Positions 40,384 to 49,411 of a stretch of 64,000 nt of DNA are shown piece after piece (the first letter of the stretch is position 1; each line of letters opens with the position of its first letter). Location: the NCBI RefSeq assembly GCF_030283145.1, contig NZ_JASNWE010000004.1:434001-498000 (forward strand), written 5' to 3'. The translations under genes were made by a program, and so were the position numbers. The notes beneath the pieces are model-generated. The model had not been told where the DNA came from, did not search any database, and worked only from the letters and a program-made list of their open reading frames with translations. Source of the stretch: Actinomadura xylanilytica. Lineage in GTDB: Bacteria; Actinomycetota; Actinomycetes; Streptosporangiales; Streptosporangiaceae.

Positions 40384-41685
40384 CTAGCCGTTGAAGCGGA
40401 TGGGGTTGACCAGGTCGGCGTAGATGAGCAGGCCGCCCATGACGACCAGCACGGCGGCCATCACGTAGGTGACCGGCAGCGCCTTGGCCACGTCGACGTA
40501 GCCCGGGTCGGGGCGGCCGAAGAGGCGGGCGAAGAACTTCTTGAGGCCCTCCAGCAGGGCGCCGGCCATGTGCCCGCCGTCGAGCGGCAGCAGCGGGACG
40601 AGGTTGAACAGCGCGACCGCCAGGTTGAGCGAGCCGAGCAGCATCACGAAGTAGGAGATCTTCTCGGTGGAGGAGAGCTTGTCGGAGGCGGCCACGTCGC
40701 CGCCGATGCGGCTGACGCCGACCACGCCGACCGGGCCGTTGGGGTCGCGCTCGGCGTCGCCGAACGCCGCGTTCCAGATCCCGACCATCTTCTGCGGCAT
40801 CCGGACCAGCGCGCCCGCGGTGTGCTTGGTCAGGTCGCCCATGGTGGACGCGACGGCGCCCGGCCCCTGCCGTTCGAGCCGCTGGATCGGCGTGATGCCG
40901 AGGAAGCCGACGTTGACCACCTTGTCGGTCTTCTTCAGGTCGTACATCTGGTTGCGGGTGATCGGCACGCTGAGCGCGAGCGTCTTGCCGCCGCGCTCGA
41001 TCGTCAGCGGCACGGTGCGCCCGCCGGAGTCGCGGATCATGCCCTGGAGCTCGGAGTAGGAGTCGATGCGCTTGCCGTCGAAGCGGGTGATCTCGTCGCC
41101 GGGCAGCAGCTTGACCTGCGCGGCCGGGGTCGGCGGGGCGCCCGCCGGGCACGTGTCGGCCGCGGTGGCCTGGTCGGCGCGGACCATGCAGGCCGACACC
41201 TCTTTGATCACCGGCTGGGGTTGCTGGGTGCCGATGCCCATCAGCAGGACCGCGAAGAAGAGCACCGCGAGCAGCAGGTTCATCGCCGGGCCGCCGAACA
41301 TGATCAGCAGCTTCTGCCACCACGTCTTGGCGTAGAAGACGCGGTTCTCGTCGCCGGGCCGGACCTCCTCCAGCGCCGCGCCGCGGGCCGACTCGATCAG
41401 CCCCTGCCACGGGCCGGTGCTGATCTGCCGCACCTGGCCGGGGGCGTCGCCCTTGCGCGGCGGCAGCATCCCGATCATCCGGATGTAGCCGCCGAGCGGG
41501 ATCCACTTCACGCCGTACTCGGTCTCGCCCTTGTGCCTCGACCACAGGGTCGGCCCGAAGCCGACCATGAACTGCGTGGTCCGCACGCCGAAGAGCTTGG
41601 CGAACGAGAAGTGTCCGAGCTCGTGCAGCGCGATGGACGCCAGCAGGCCGAAGAACAGGATCAGGACCCCAGCGAGCCAGCCCAT
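40384..41685 (-). CDS. RIP-family site-2 metalloprotease
   Basis: A 433-residue intramembrane zinc protease of the Rip1/RseP family. HELGH (residues 21-25) gives the metal-binding motif, and LLPLDGGHM in a late helix supplies the third ligand. A PDZ domain with LLPGDEITRFDGKRIDSYSE lies between the TM segments. It cleaves membrane-bound anti-sigma factors or signal-peptide remnants. Start ATG 41685 with GGAGGGG upstream. No dxr or ispG next to it, unlike in many bacteria. Confidence 0.92.
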   Translation of the reverse strand: MGWLAGVLILFFGLLASIALHELGHFSFAKLFGVRTTQFMVGFGPTLWSRHKGETEYGVKWIPLGGYIRMIGMLPPRKGDAPGQVRQISTGPWQGLIESARGAALEEVRPGDENRVFYAKTWWQKLLIMFGGPAMNLLLAVLFFAVLLMGIGTQQPQPVIKEVSACMVRADQATAADTCPAGAPPTPAAQVKLLPGDEITRFDGKRIDSYSELQGMIRDSGGRTVPLTIERGGKTLALSVPITRNQMYDLKKTDKVVNVGFLGITPIQRLERQGPGAVASTMGDLTKHTAGALVRMPQKMVGIWNAAFGDAERDPNGPVGVVGVSRIGGDVAASDKLSSTEKISYFVMLLGSLNLAVALFNLVPLLPLDGGHMAGALLEGLKKFFARLFGRPDPGYVDVAKALPVTYVMAAVLVVMGGLLIYADLVNPIRFNG

Positions 41686-41808
41686 GCGTTCAGCCCCTCC
41701 GGTCATGCACCCCGCATGCCGGGGGGTGATCTCCAACAACCAACTCAGCGTACGTCATACGCCCTGTGCGCGACCGCGTGCGAACCGGCCCCGGCGCCCA
41801 CCGGGAGG

Positions 41809-42636
41809 CTAGTCGCATCCCTCGAACTGCGGCACCTCGATGATCGAAGTGTCCAGCCCGGTGCCGCCGAACCACTTGCTCGCCAGCTTGGACGCGGTCT
41901 TGTCCTGGTACATCTGCGTGATCGCCCTGTTGAGCGCCTCGCAGCCGTCCAGGTCGCCCTGCCGGATCCCGATCCCGGTGTTCTGCTCGCTGATCTTGAC
42001 GTTGACCAGCCGGGGCTTGCGCCCGGACTCGCGCTTGATCAGGCCCGCCAGGATCACGTCGTTGGTGCTGATCGCGGCGACGTCCCCGGCGCGGAACTTC
42101 TCCATGCACTGGTCGTAGTTCTCGGCCCGGACCAGTTGGACGGTCATCCCCTTGAGGGCGAGCAGCCGCGCCGTCGGGTCGACCCCCTGGAGGGAGCAGA
42201 ACTTGCGGCCCTTCAGGTCGCGCACCTTGGTGACGCCGGTGTCGCCCGGCTGGACCATGATGTCCTGGTAGGAGTTGTAGTACGGGCCCGCGAACGCGAT
42301 CTTGTCCTTGCGTTCCGGGGTGACCGACAGGGTCCCCAGGACCAGGTCGGCCTTCTTCTCCGTCTTCCCCGTCTCCTTCGTCAGGACCGAGATCCGCTCG
42401 TCCGCCGTCACGGGCAGGAACCGGATGCGGCGTTCGAGCTTGGCCGCGATGTAGTGCGCGACGTCGATGTCGAACCCCTCGAGTTTCCCGTCCGGGCGCT
42501 TGTAGCCGAGCGAGGGCAGGTCGGTCCGGACCCCCACGACGAGGGTGTCCTTGTCGAGGATCGAGTCGCCGCCCGCTGATCCGCAGCCCGCGGTCAGCAG
42601 TCCGGCCACCAGGACGATCGCCGCGAAGAGCCGCAT
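41809..42636 (-). CDS. Amino-acid ABC transporter substrate-binding lipoprotein
   Basis: A 275-residue solute-binding protein with lipobox LLTAGC. The core TLVVGVRTDLPSLGYKRPDG, followed by GFDIDVAHYIAAKL, is the SBP_bac_3 family signature, and FAGPYYNSYQDIMVQ follows. It probably binds glutamate, aspartate or another polar amino acid. The start is ATG 42636, as the frame to 42723 lacks a signal. No permease or ATPase is adjacent, so it is an orphan. Confidence 0.88.
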   Translation of the reverse strand: MRLFAAIVLVAGLLTAGCGSAGGDSILDKDTLVVGVRTDLPSLGYKRPDGKLEGFDIDVAHYIAAKLERRIRFLPVTADERISVLTKETGKTEKKADLVLGTLSVTPERKDKIAFAGPYYNSYQDIMVQPGDTGVTKVRDLKGRKFCSLQGVDPTARLLALKGMTVQLVRAENYDQCMEKFRAGDVAAISTNDVILAGLIKRESGRKPRLVNVKISEQNTGIGIRQGDLDGCEALNRAITQMYQDKTASKLASKWFGGTGLDTSIIEVPQFEGCD

Positions 42637-42924
42637 CCCCACCCCCAGGGCACTCAGGTCGGTCCGACACCTGGTTCCATGCGGATCCGGGCAGTGGCCC
42701 GAAATTATGCTGAACCCCCGCACGCCACCACAAGTGCCGGTGCCCCGGTCCGCGCCCTGTGCCCGCCGATGCCAAAAAATCGCCGGACAGTACTCATCCT
42801 CGGCAGTATCGGGGCGGGTCCCGCGCCCGGATCATGACGCTTCGGCCCGTGTATCCGCGCGGGCCCGGCCGACCCGCCCGGTCGGCCGACGCCCGGTGAC
42901 CCCGCCCCGAGAGGACAGCACCCT

Positions 42925-43335
42925 GTGAAGTTCCCCCTGAGCAGAAGGCACCTGGCACTGCTGGCACTGGTCCCGGCCCTGGCCCTGACCGGCTGCGGCG
43001 GCGGCGACGGGGACGGCGACGGGGGGAAGGCCGCGCCGCAGCCCTCCACCTCCGCGGCGCTCTCCCTCGTGTCGCCGCCTCCGGCCACCACCCCGTCCGG
43101 TGGCGGCGCCGGTGCCGGGACCGGCGCCGCGGCGCCGCCGCAGCCCTCGGCCTCCGGCGACCCGCGCCAGGCCCCGGCCGTCCAGTTCAACGACTGCGTC
43201 CGCAGGCAGGGCGCCGGCCTGCCCACTCCCGGGCAGACCCGGCGGCCGACGCCGGAGGAGATCAAGAAGGTGCAGGAGGCCCTGCGGACGTGCGTGCGGA
43301 CGATGTCCAGCCCGCCCTCCGCGCCCGGGAACTGA
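42925..43335 (+). CDS. Small exported lipoprotein
   Basis: A 136-residue lipoprotein (ALALTGC lipobox) starting at GTG with GAGAGGA upstream. A Gly/Asp-rich stretch and a Ser/Pro/Gly-rich linker are followed by a short folded part with FNDCVRRQGAGLPTP and RTCVRTMSS, two cysteines that may pair. The FxxCxRxxG pattern appears in small actinobacterial lipoproteins of unknown function. It precedes the glycine riboswitch. Confidence 0.7.
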   Translation: MKFPLSRRHLALLALVPALALTGCGGGDGDGDGGKAAPQPSTSAALSLVSPPPATTPSGGGAGAGTGAAAPPQPSASGDPRQAPAVQFNDCVRRQGAGLPTPGQTRRPTPEEIKKVQEALRTCVRTMSSPPSAPGN

Positions 43336-43429
43336 CCCGGCCCGGCCGCCGCCGCCGCACGTTCCCGCTGGCAGCGGCGGCTGGTACCCGGTCGTGGGCG
43401 CTGCTAGCCTGGCTGGCAGCCGACGATCC

Positions 43430-43604
43430 CGTGCGGGAGAGTCCCCGGCCGCCAGCGCGGGGACGCCGAAGGAGCAAATCCTCCCCGGAACCTCTCAGGC
43501 CCACGGACCGCACGGAGCAGGCGACCTCTGGAAAGCGGGGACCCGGTCCCCCGCCGAAGGTGCAAACCCCGCGGGGTGAAGCTCTCAGGCGCCGATGACA
43601 GAGG
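43430..43604 (+). ncRNA. Tandem glycine riboswitch upstream of gcvT
   Basis: Two aptamers are visible. Aptamer 1 has P1 strands 43430-43436 and 43508-43514, with GCCGAAGGAGCAA (43465-43477) and CTCTCAGGC (43492-43500). Aptamer 2 has P1 strands 43525-43530 and 43599-43604, with GCCGAAGGTGCAA (43553-43565) and GCTCTCAGGC (43581-43590). It lies 77 bp before gcvT in the same direction and should turn on the glycine cleavage genes when glycine is high. Confidence 0.93.
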
Positions 43605-43681
43605 GGGAGGCCCGACAACGCCCGGTGCGCGGGTGGGACGATAGTGATCACGCGCGCCCGCGACGAAGGAGCCGACCCCGC

Positions 43682-44776
43682 ATGTCCGCCGAACCATCCC
43701 CGAAGAAGACGCCGCTGTACGACGTCCACCAGGAGCTCGGCGCGCACCTCGTCGACTTCGCCGGCCACCTGATGCCGCTGCGGTACGCGAGCGAGACCGC
43801 CGAGCACCGCGCCGTCCGCACCGGGGCCGGGCTGTTCGACCTCTCCCACATGGGCGAGATCCTGCTCACAGGGCCGCAGTCGTCGGCCGCGCTCGACCAC
43901 GCGCTGGTCGGGAACCTGACCCCGATGGCGGTGGGCAAGGCCCGCTACACCATGATCGTCGCGCATGACGGCGGGGTGCTGGACGACCTGATCGTGTACC
44001 GGCTCGCCGACCAGACCTTCATGGTGGTGGCGAACGCGTCCAACATCGCGGTGGTCCGCGCCGCGCTGGCCGAGCGGTCGGCCGGGTTCGAGACGCGGGT
44101 CGACGACCGGTCCGACGAGTACGCGCTGATCGCCCTCCAGGGCCCAGCCGCGGAGGGCATCCTGGCGGCCCGCACGGACGCGCCGCTCGCCGACCTCAAG
44201 TACTACGCGATCCTGGCCGGCACGGTCGCGGGCGTCGACGCGCTGATCGCCCGCACCGGCTACACCGGCGAGGACGGCTTCGAGCTGTTCGTGTCGTCCG
44301 GCGACGCCGTCGCGCTGTGGCGCGAGCTCGCCGCCGCCGACGGGGTCGTCCCCGCCGGGCTGTCGGCGCGCGACACGCTCCGGCTGGAGGCCGGCATGCC
44401 GCTGTACGGCAACGAGCTGAACGCCGAGACCAACCCCTTCGAGGCGGGCCTCGGCCGGGTCGTCAAGCTCGACAAGCCGGCCGACTTCGTGGGGCGGACG
44501 GCGCTGGCGGCGCAGGCGGCGACCCCGGCAGGCCGTAGGCTCGTGGGGCTGGTCGCCCGCGGACGCCGGGCGCCCCGCCAGGGGTACCGGGTCGTCACGT
44601 CCGACGGCACGCCGTGCGGGATCGTGACCAGCGGCGCTCCGTCGCCCACACTGGGCACGCCGATCGCCATGGCCTACCTCGACAGCGGTGCCCCGGAGAC
44701 CGGCCTCGCCGTGGACGTCCGCGGCCGGCGGGAACCCGTCGACCTGGTCGCCCTGCCGTTCTACAAGCGTTCCTGA
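43682..44776 (+). CDS. gcvT: Aminomethyltransferase, glycine cleavage T protein
   Basis: A 364-residue T protein that moves the methylene of glycine to tetrahydrofolate and releases ammonia. Conserved segments are FAGHLMPLRY, GLFDLSHMGEILLTG, and EDGFELFV, with VALPFYKRS at the end (usual for GcvT). Start ATG 43682 with AAGGAG 10 bases upstream. First gene after the glycine riboswitch and 21 bp before gcvH. Confidence 0.95.
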   Translation: MSAEPSPKKTPLYDVHQELGAHLVDFAGHLMPLRYASETAEHRAVRTGAGLFDLSHMGEILLTGPQSSAALDHALVGNLTPMAVGKARYTMIVAHDGGVLDDLIVYRLADQTFMVVANASNIAVVRAALAERSAGFETRVDDRSDEYALIALQGPAAEGILAARTDAPLADLKYYAILAGTVAGVDALIARTGYTGEDGFELFVSSGDAVALWRELAAADGVVPAGLSARDTLRLEAGMPLYGNELNAETNPFEAGLGRVVKLDKPADFVGRTALAAQAATPAGRRLVGLVARGRRAPRQGYRVVTSDGTPCGIVTSGAPSPTLGTPIAMAYLDSGAPETGLAVDVRGRREPVDLVALPFYKRS

Positions 44777-44797
44777 GACCTGGAGAGAGAAACGATC

Positions 44798-45187
44798 GTG
44801 AGCGTTCCCGAGCAGCTGCGTTACAGCGAAGAGCACGAGTGGGTGGCCGGTCTCGGCGGCGATGACGGCATCGTCACGGTCGGCATCACCGCGCACGCCG
44901 CCGACGCCCTGGGCGAGATCGTCTTCCTCGAGCTTCAGCCCGGCGAGGGCGACGCCGTCGAGGCCGGCGAGCCGTGTGGCGAGGTGGAGTCGACCAAGTC
45001 GGTCAGCGACGTGTACTCCCCGGTCAGCGGCGAGATCACCGCGATCAACGCCGCGGTGGTGGACGAGCCCAAGGTGATCAACGACGACCCGTACGGCGAG
45101 GGCTGGCTGTTCAAGGTGCGGATCACCGAGGAGCCGGGCGACCTGCTCGACAGCACCGCCTACGACAAGCTGATCGAGGGGGCCTGA
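44798..45187 (+). CDS. gcvH: Glycine cleavage H protein
   Basis: A 129-residue lipoyl carrier of the glycine cleavage complex. The lipoylated lysine is K67 in ESTKSVSDVYSP; GDDGIVTVGITAHAADALGE and GEGWLFKV are typical. Start GTG with GAGAG upstream. It shuttles aminomethyl groups between P, T and L proteins; the P gene is not in this window. Confidence 0.95.
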   Translation: MSVPEQLRYSEEHEWVAGLGGDDGIVTVGITAHAADALGEIVFLELQPGEGDAVEAGEPCGEVESTKSVSDVYSPVSGEITAINAAVVDEPKVINDDPYGEGWLFKVRITEEPGDLLDSTAYDKLIEGA

Positions 45188-45189
45188 CC

Positions 45190-46446
45190 ATGAGCCTGTA
45201 CGACTCCCTGGCCACCGCCGACCCCGAGGTCGCCGCCGCCGTCGCCGCCGAGCTGAACCGGCAGCAGAGCACCCTGGAGATGATCGCCTCCGAGAACTTC
45301 GCGCCGGTCTCGGTGCTGGAGGCGCAGGGCTCGGTGCTGACCAACAAGTACGCCGAGGGCTACCCCGGCCGGCGCTACTACGGCGGCTGCGAGTTCGTCG
45401 ACGTCACCGAGCAGCTCGCGATCGACCGGGCCAAGGACCTGTTCGGCGCCGAGCACGCCAACGTCCAGCCGCACTCGGGCGCGCAGGCCAACACCGCGGT
45501 CTACTTCGCGCTGCTCCAGCACGGCGACACGATCCTCGGGCTCGACCTCGCGCACGGCGGGCACCTGACGCACGGCATGCGGCTCAACTACTCGGGCAAG
45601 ACGCTGAACGTGGTGCCCTACCACGTGCGCGCCGAGGACGGCCTGGTCGACATGGACGAGGTGGCCGCGCTGGCCGCCGAGCACCGGCCGAAGATGATCG
45701 TGGCGGGCTGGTCGGCCTACCCGCGGCAGCTCGACTTCGCCGCGTTCCGCGAGATCGCCGACTCGGTCGGCGCGCTGCTCATGGTCGACATGGCGCACTT
45801 CGCCGGGCTGGTCGCGGCGGGCCTGCACCCCTCGCCCGTCCCGCACGCCGACATCGTCACCACCACCACGCACAAGACCCTCGGCGGTCCGCGCGGCGGG
45901 CTGATCCTGGCCCGCGAGGAGTACGGCAAGAAGATCAACTCGGCGGTCTTCCCCGGCCTCCAGGGCGGCCCGCTGGAGCACGTGATCGCGGCCAAGGCGG
46001 TGGCGCTCAAGATCGCCGCCTCGGACGAGTTCAAGGCCCGCCAGCAGGTCACCGTCGAGGGCGCCCGGATCCTCGCCGACCGGCTGCTGGCCGAGGACGC
46101 GGCCAAGGCCGGCGTGAAGGTCCTCACCGGCGGCACCGACGTCCACCTGGTCCTGGTCGACCTGGTCGACTCGGAGCTGACCGGCCGCGACGCCGAGGAC
46201 CGGCTGCACGACCTCGGCATCACCGTCAACCGCAACGCGGTGCCGAACGACCCGCGTCCTCCGATGGTCACCTCCGGCCTGCGGATCGGCACGCCCGCGC
46301 TCGCCACCCGCGGCTTCACCGCCGCCGACTTCACCGAGGTCGCCGACGTGATCGCGCTGGCCCTCCAGCCGTCCTTCGACCGGGACGCGCTGGCCGCGCG
46401 GGTCGCCGCCCTGGCGGACGCGCACCCCCTGTACCCCACCCTGTAG
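45190..46446 (+). CDS. glyA: Serine hydroxymethyltransferase
   Basis: A 418-residue PLP enzyme that interconverts glycine and serine using tetrahydrofolate. The PLP lysine is K229 in TTTTHKTLGGPRGG; EMIASENF and KYAEGYPGRRYYGG are the classic motifs. Start ATG 45190, two bases after gcvH. Together with GcvT/H it turns glycine into serine and one-carbon units. Confidence 0.95.
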   Translation: MSLYDSLATADPEVAAAVAAELNRQQSTLEMIASENFAPVSVLEAQGSVLTNKYAEGYPGRRYYGGCEFVDVTEQLAIDRAKDLFGAEHANVQPHSGAQANTAVYFALLQHGDTILGLDLAHGGHLTHGMRLNYSGKTLNVVPYHVRAEDGLVDMDEVAALAAEHRPKMIVAGWSAYPRQLDFAAFREIADSVGALLMVDMAHFAGLVAAGLHPSPVPHADIVTTTTHKTLGGPRGGLILAREEYGKKINSAVFPGLQGGPLEHVIAAKAVALKIAASDEFKARQQVTVEGARILADRLLAEDAAKAGVKVLTGGTDVHLVLVDLVDSELTGRDAEDRLHDLGITVNRNAVPNDPRPPMVTSGLRIGTPALATRGFTAADFTEVADVIALALQPSFDRDALAARVAALADAHPLYPTL

Positions 46447-46501
46447 TTCTCACCCGCCTCCTCCGTGCGCACCGCGCGCGGAGGAGGCATCGAGGTAGCC
46501 C

Positions 46502-47875
46502 ATGGCGATCAGCGTTTTCGACCTTTTCAAGATCGGTATCGGCCCCTCCTCCTCGCACACCGGCGGGCCGATGGCCGCCGCGCACCGTTTCGCGCGCGGC
46601 CTGCACCGTGACGGCCTGCTGGAGAAGACGGCCTCCGTCCAGGCGGTGCTGTACGGCTCGCTCGGGCTGACCGGCAAGGGCCACGGCAGCGACAAGGCCG
46701 TCATCCTCGGGCTGGAGGGCGACAAGCCCGAGACCGTCGACGTCGACACCGTCGCCGGGCGGATGGCCGCGATCCGCGAACGGGGGGCCATCTCCCTCTT
46801 CGGCGATCACGACATCCCCTTCGTCGTCGGCGAGCACCTGGTCTTCGAGCGCAAGGTGTCGCTGCCCGGCCACCCGAACGGGATGCGCTTCACCGCCGCC
46901 GGCGCGGACGGCGAGGAGCTGCGCAGCAAGGTCTACTACTCGGTCGGCGGCGGCTTCATCCTGGACGAGAACGCCACCGGGGCCGACCGGATCAAGCCCG
47001 ACGACACCGTCCTGCCGCACCGTTTCGACACCGCCGCCGAGCTGCTGGAGCGCTGCCACGAGACCGGCCTGTCGATCTCCGCGCTGATGCTGGAGAACGA
47101 GCGCGCCTTCGGCCGTACCGAGCAGGAGATCCGCGCCGGCCTGGTCGAGCTCTGGGGGGTCATGCGGGCCTGCGTCAGCCGCGGCTGCTCGAGCGAGGGG
47201 CTGCTCCCCGGCGGCCTCAAGGTGCGCCGCCGTGCGCCCCAACTGCACCGCCAGCTCAACTCCGAGGAGCCGACCGACCCGCTGGCCGCGATGGACTGGG
47301 TGACCCTGTTCGCCCTCGCCGTCAACGAGGAGAACGCGGCGGGGGGCCGGATCGTCACCGCCCCGACCAACGGCGCCGCCGGGATCATCCCCGCCGTCCT
47401 GCACTACTACGACCGGTTCGTTCCCGGCTGCGACGACGAGGGCGTCGTCCGCTTCCTGCTCACCGCCGCCGCGATCGGCGTGCTGTTCAAGCAGAACGCG
47501 AGCATCTCCGGCGCCGAGGTCGGCTGCCAGGGCGAGGTCGGTTCGGCCTGCTCGATGGCCGCCGCCGGCCTCACCGAGGTGCTCGGCGGCACCCCCGAGC
47601 AGGTGGAGAACGCCGCCGAGATCGGCATCGAGCACAACCTCGGCCTCACCTGCGACCCCGTCGGCGGCCTCGTCCAGGTCCCCTGCATCGAGCGGAACGC
47701 CGTCGGCGCCATCAAGGCGATCAGCGCGGCCCGGATCTCGCTGCGCGGCGACGGCCGGCACTTCGTCTCGCTCGACAAGGCGATCAAGACGATGCGCGAC
47801 ACCGGCCGCGACATGCTCGACAAGTACAAGGAGACCAGCCGCGGCGGCCTCGCCGTCAACGTCATCGAGTGCTGA
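46502..47875 (+). CDS. sdaA: L-serine ammonia-lyase, iron-sulfur-dependent
   Basis: A 457-residue one-polypeptide serine deaminase that forms pyruvate and ammonia through a 4Fe-4S cluster. Family signatures are SVFDLFKIGIGPSSSHTGGP at the N-terminus, TAPTNGAAGIIPAVL, and cysteines in GCQGEVGSAC and CDPVGGLVQVPC. It follows glyA by 55 bp in the same direction and ends a glycine-to-pyruvate route. Confidence 0.95.
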   Translation: MAISVFDLFKIGIGPSSSHTGGPMAAAHRFARGLHRDGLLEKTASVQAVLYGSLGLTGKGHGSDKAVILGLEGDKPETVDVDTVAGRMAAIRERGAISLFGDHDIPFVVGEHLVFERKVSLPGHPNGMRFTAAGADGEELRSKVYYSVGGGFILDENATGADRIKPDDTVLPHRFDTAAELLERCHETGLSISALMLENERAFGRTEQEIRAGLVELWGVMRACVSRGCSSEGLLPGGLKVRRRAPQLHRQLNSEEPTDPLAAMDWVTLFALAVNEENAAGGRIVTAPTNGAAGIIPAVLHYYDRFVPGCDDEGVVRFLLTAAAIGVLFKQNASISGAEVGCQGEVGSACSMAAAGLTEVLGGTPEQVENAAEIGIEHNLGLTCDPVGGLVQVPCIERNAVGAIKAISAARISLRGDGRHFVSLDKAIKTMRDTGRDMLDKYKETSRGGLAVNVIEC

Positions 47876-47899
47876 CGACCTCAAGCGGCGCCTCCCGAA

Positions 47900-47943
47900 C
47901 CGGTCTTGAGGTGGACGTCCGAGGACGTCCACCTCAAGACCGG
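47900..47943. terminator. 21-bp perfect hairpin after sdaA
   Basis: Arms 47900-47920 and 47923-47943 are exact complements (CCGGTCTTGAGG at the outer end). It sits between sdaA and the convergent DUF397 gene and should stop transcription from both. A decayed copy lies 346 bp to the right. Confidence 0.8.
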
Positions 47944-47956
47944 CGGTCATCGACCG

Positions 47957-48151
47957 TCAGGGCAGGTCGAGCACCCCACGCTTGATCCGCCCCACCAACC
48001 CGGCGAACCCAGCACCCGACACCGCGAGCCGCCCACCATCCGGGTCCTTGGAATCCCGAACCCCAACACCACCGACCAGTCCAGCCAACTCAACACACGC
48101 CTCGTCGTTGGCGCCCCCGCTGTAGGAGCTCTTGCGCCACTTCTCAGTCAT
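47957..48151 (-). CDS. DUF397 protein, copy 1
   Basis: A 64-residue protein with the DUF397 pattern: WRKSSYSGGANDEACVELAG, then RDSKDPDGGRLAV. These small proteins normally follow an XRE-DUF5753 gene and may regulate it. Here the ATG overlaps the stop of a truncated XRE-type remnant (48148-48237). The C-terminal 38 residues (GVGVRDSK to GVLDLP) are identical to copy 2, indicating recent duplication. Confidence 0.88.
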   Translation of the reverse strand: MTEKWRKSSYSGGANDEACVELAGLVGGVGVRDSKDPDGGRLAVSGAGFAGLVGRIKRGVLDLP

Positions 48152-48237
48152 GTGTACCTCTCCTGGTACCGCTCGATCAGGGTGCGCGACTCGTCCTCAG
48201 ATGCGGCATTCGCGCCTATAAGTTCAAACAAAGGCGC
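48148..48237 (-). pseudogene. C-terminal remnant of an XRE-DUF5753 regulator
   Basis: In frame before copy 1, residues APLFELIGANAASEDESRTL and IERYQERYT end at a stop overlapping the DUF397 start (ATGA). They match the end of the intact regulator (MDFERIGAKALDEVASRALI, AKLMEEYT) in order and spacing. Only about 29 codons remain, so the rest was lost. Confidence 0.65.
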
Positions 48238-48247
48238 CTCCCGGACC

Positions 48248-48287
48248 GGTCTTGAGGCGGACGCCCAAGGACGCCCACCCCAAGACC
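48248..48287. repeat. Decayed copy of the 47900 hairpin
   Basis: GGTCTTG (48248-48254) pairs with CAAGACC (48281-48287), with mismatches between. It corresponds base for base to the hairpin at 47900-47943, offset by 346 bp. It is part of the duplicated unit that includes the DUF397 gene. Confidence 0.7.
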
Positions 48288-48302
48288 AGCGATCATCGAC
48301 CG

Positions 48303-48497
48303 TCAGGGCAGGTCGAGCACCCCACGCTTGATCCGCCCCACCAACCCGGCGAACCCAGCACCCGACACCGCGAGCCGCCCACCATCCGGGTCCTTGGAAT
48401 CCCGAACCCCAACACCTTCGACCAGTCCAGCCAACTCAACACACGCCTCGTCGGTCGTACTGCCGCTGTGGGAGCTCTTGCGCCATGCAGTGATCAT
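48303..48497 (-). CDS. DUF397 protein, copy 2
   Basis: A 64-residue DUF397 protein nearly identical to copy 1, differing mainly at the N-terminus (MITAWRKSSHSGSTTDEACV). Its start overlaps the stop of the intact XRE-DUF5753 gene (ATGA), so the pair is translationally coupled. Likely a partner or antagonist of that regulator. Confidence 0.9.
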   Translation of the reverse strand: MITAWRKSSHSGSTTDEACVELAGLVEGVGVRDSKDPDGGRLAVSGAGFAGLVGRIKRGVLDLP

Positions 48498-49309
48498 GTG
48501 TACTCCTCCATCAGCTTCGCGATCAGAGCCCGAGAGGCGACCTCGTCCAACGCCTTCGCTCCGATCCGTTCGAAGTCCATGCTCAACTCCTGGACTTCGG
48601 AAGTCACCTCTACCAGGCGTCCACCGTGGAACGCACCAATGTAGGCAATATCCCTTCGTTCCAGGCTCATGACCTGGAACGGCCCGTTCAGGCCGATGTG
48701 GACTCCTGCGTCTCTGGGGATCACGCGAAGGATGACGTTCGGTTCGTTCTCCAGATCAAGCAGCCTCTGAAACTGATTCTTCATGACCACCGGGCCGCCG
48801 ATCATGCGATGGAGCGCGTCCTCATCCAGAAGAATGATCAGGAGGGGCCCCCTGCTCCTGCTCAGCAAGCCCTTCTGACGTGTCATACGAGCTGCGACAG
48901 CCGCTTCGATGTCTTCGGCATCACCGAGCGAGATGAAGGAGCGCGCGTACTCCTCGATCTGCAACGGCACCGGAATCACTTGCCCTTGATAGATTCTGAT
49001 GACGCGCGCATTTGCCTCATATTGCGTGTATTGCCGAAACCAGTCGGGATCATGACCGGTTTGGGCAAACCAGATCAGAAGCTCAAACAGTCGGGGAGTG
49101 TTGTACTTCGCATCCAGAAGCCTGGCCTGATCTTCATGCAGCTTGAGCCGCCCTGCCTCCATGTTCGAAACAGTCGAGCGAGCGGCATTGATGATCTGTC
49201 CACACTGAGCCAGTGATTGATCATGATGCTCGCGCTCAAAACGTAGAGCGTAGGCCAGAAAGTGCCAGATCGAGATCTTGGGATCGAGCGGGTCTCGTTT
49301 GCGGATCAT
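48494..49309 (-). CDS. XRE regulator with DUF5753 domain
   Basis: A 271-residue regulator. The HTH (LAYALRFEREHHDQSLAQCG, IINAARSTVSNMEAGR) is at residues about 17-70 and the DUF5753 domain (ILRVIPRDAGVHIGLNGPFQ) is C-terminal. The start ATG 49309 has GGGAGG upstream. It is the normal head of the XRE-DUF397 pairs common in Actinomycetes, many of which act in developmental or antibiotic control. Divergent from the HATPase gene with a 102-bp gap. Confidence 0.92.
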   Translation of the reverse strand: MIRKRDPLDPKISIWHFLAYALRFEREHHDQSLAQCGQIINAARSTVSNMEAGRLKLHEDQARLLDAKYNTPRLFELLIWFAQTGHDPDWFRQYTQYEANARVIRIYQGQVIPVPLQIEEYARSFISLGDAEDIEAAVAARMTRQKGLLSRSRGPLLIILLDEDALHRMIGGPVVMKNQFQRLLDLENEPNVILRVIPRDAGVHIGLNGPFQVMSLERRDIAYIGAFHGGRLVEVTSEVQELSMDFERIGAKALDEVASRALIAKLMEEYT

Positions 49310-49411
49310 GACACCTCCCGTGTTTCCTGTTCTCACATATACGCGCAAGATTAGCCACTGAGCTGGATTCTTGGGCGAGGAATCGAGAAACACCCCAAGG
49401 AGGGCACGGCG

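Noticed and set aside
42637..42924. Possible gene in gap
   Set aside because: Divergent gap of 288 bp between two lipoprotein genes; no frame with a signal or ribosome site.
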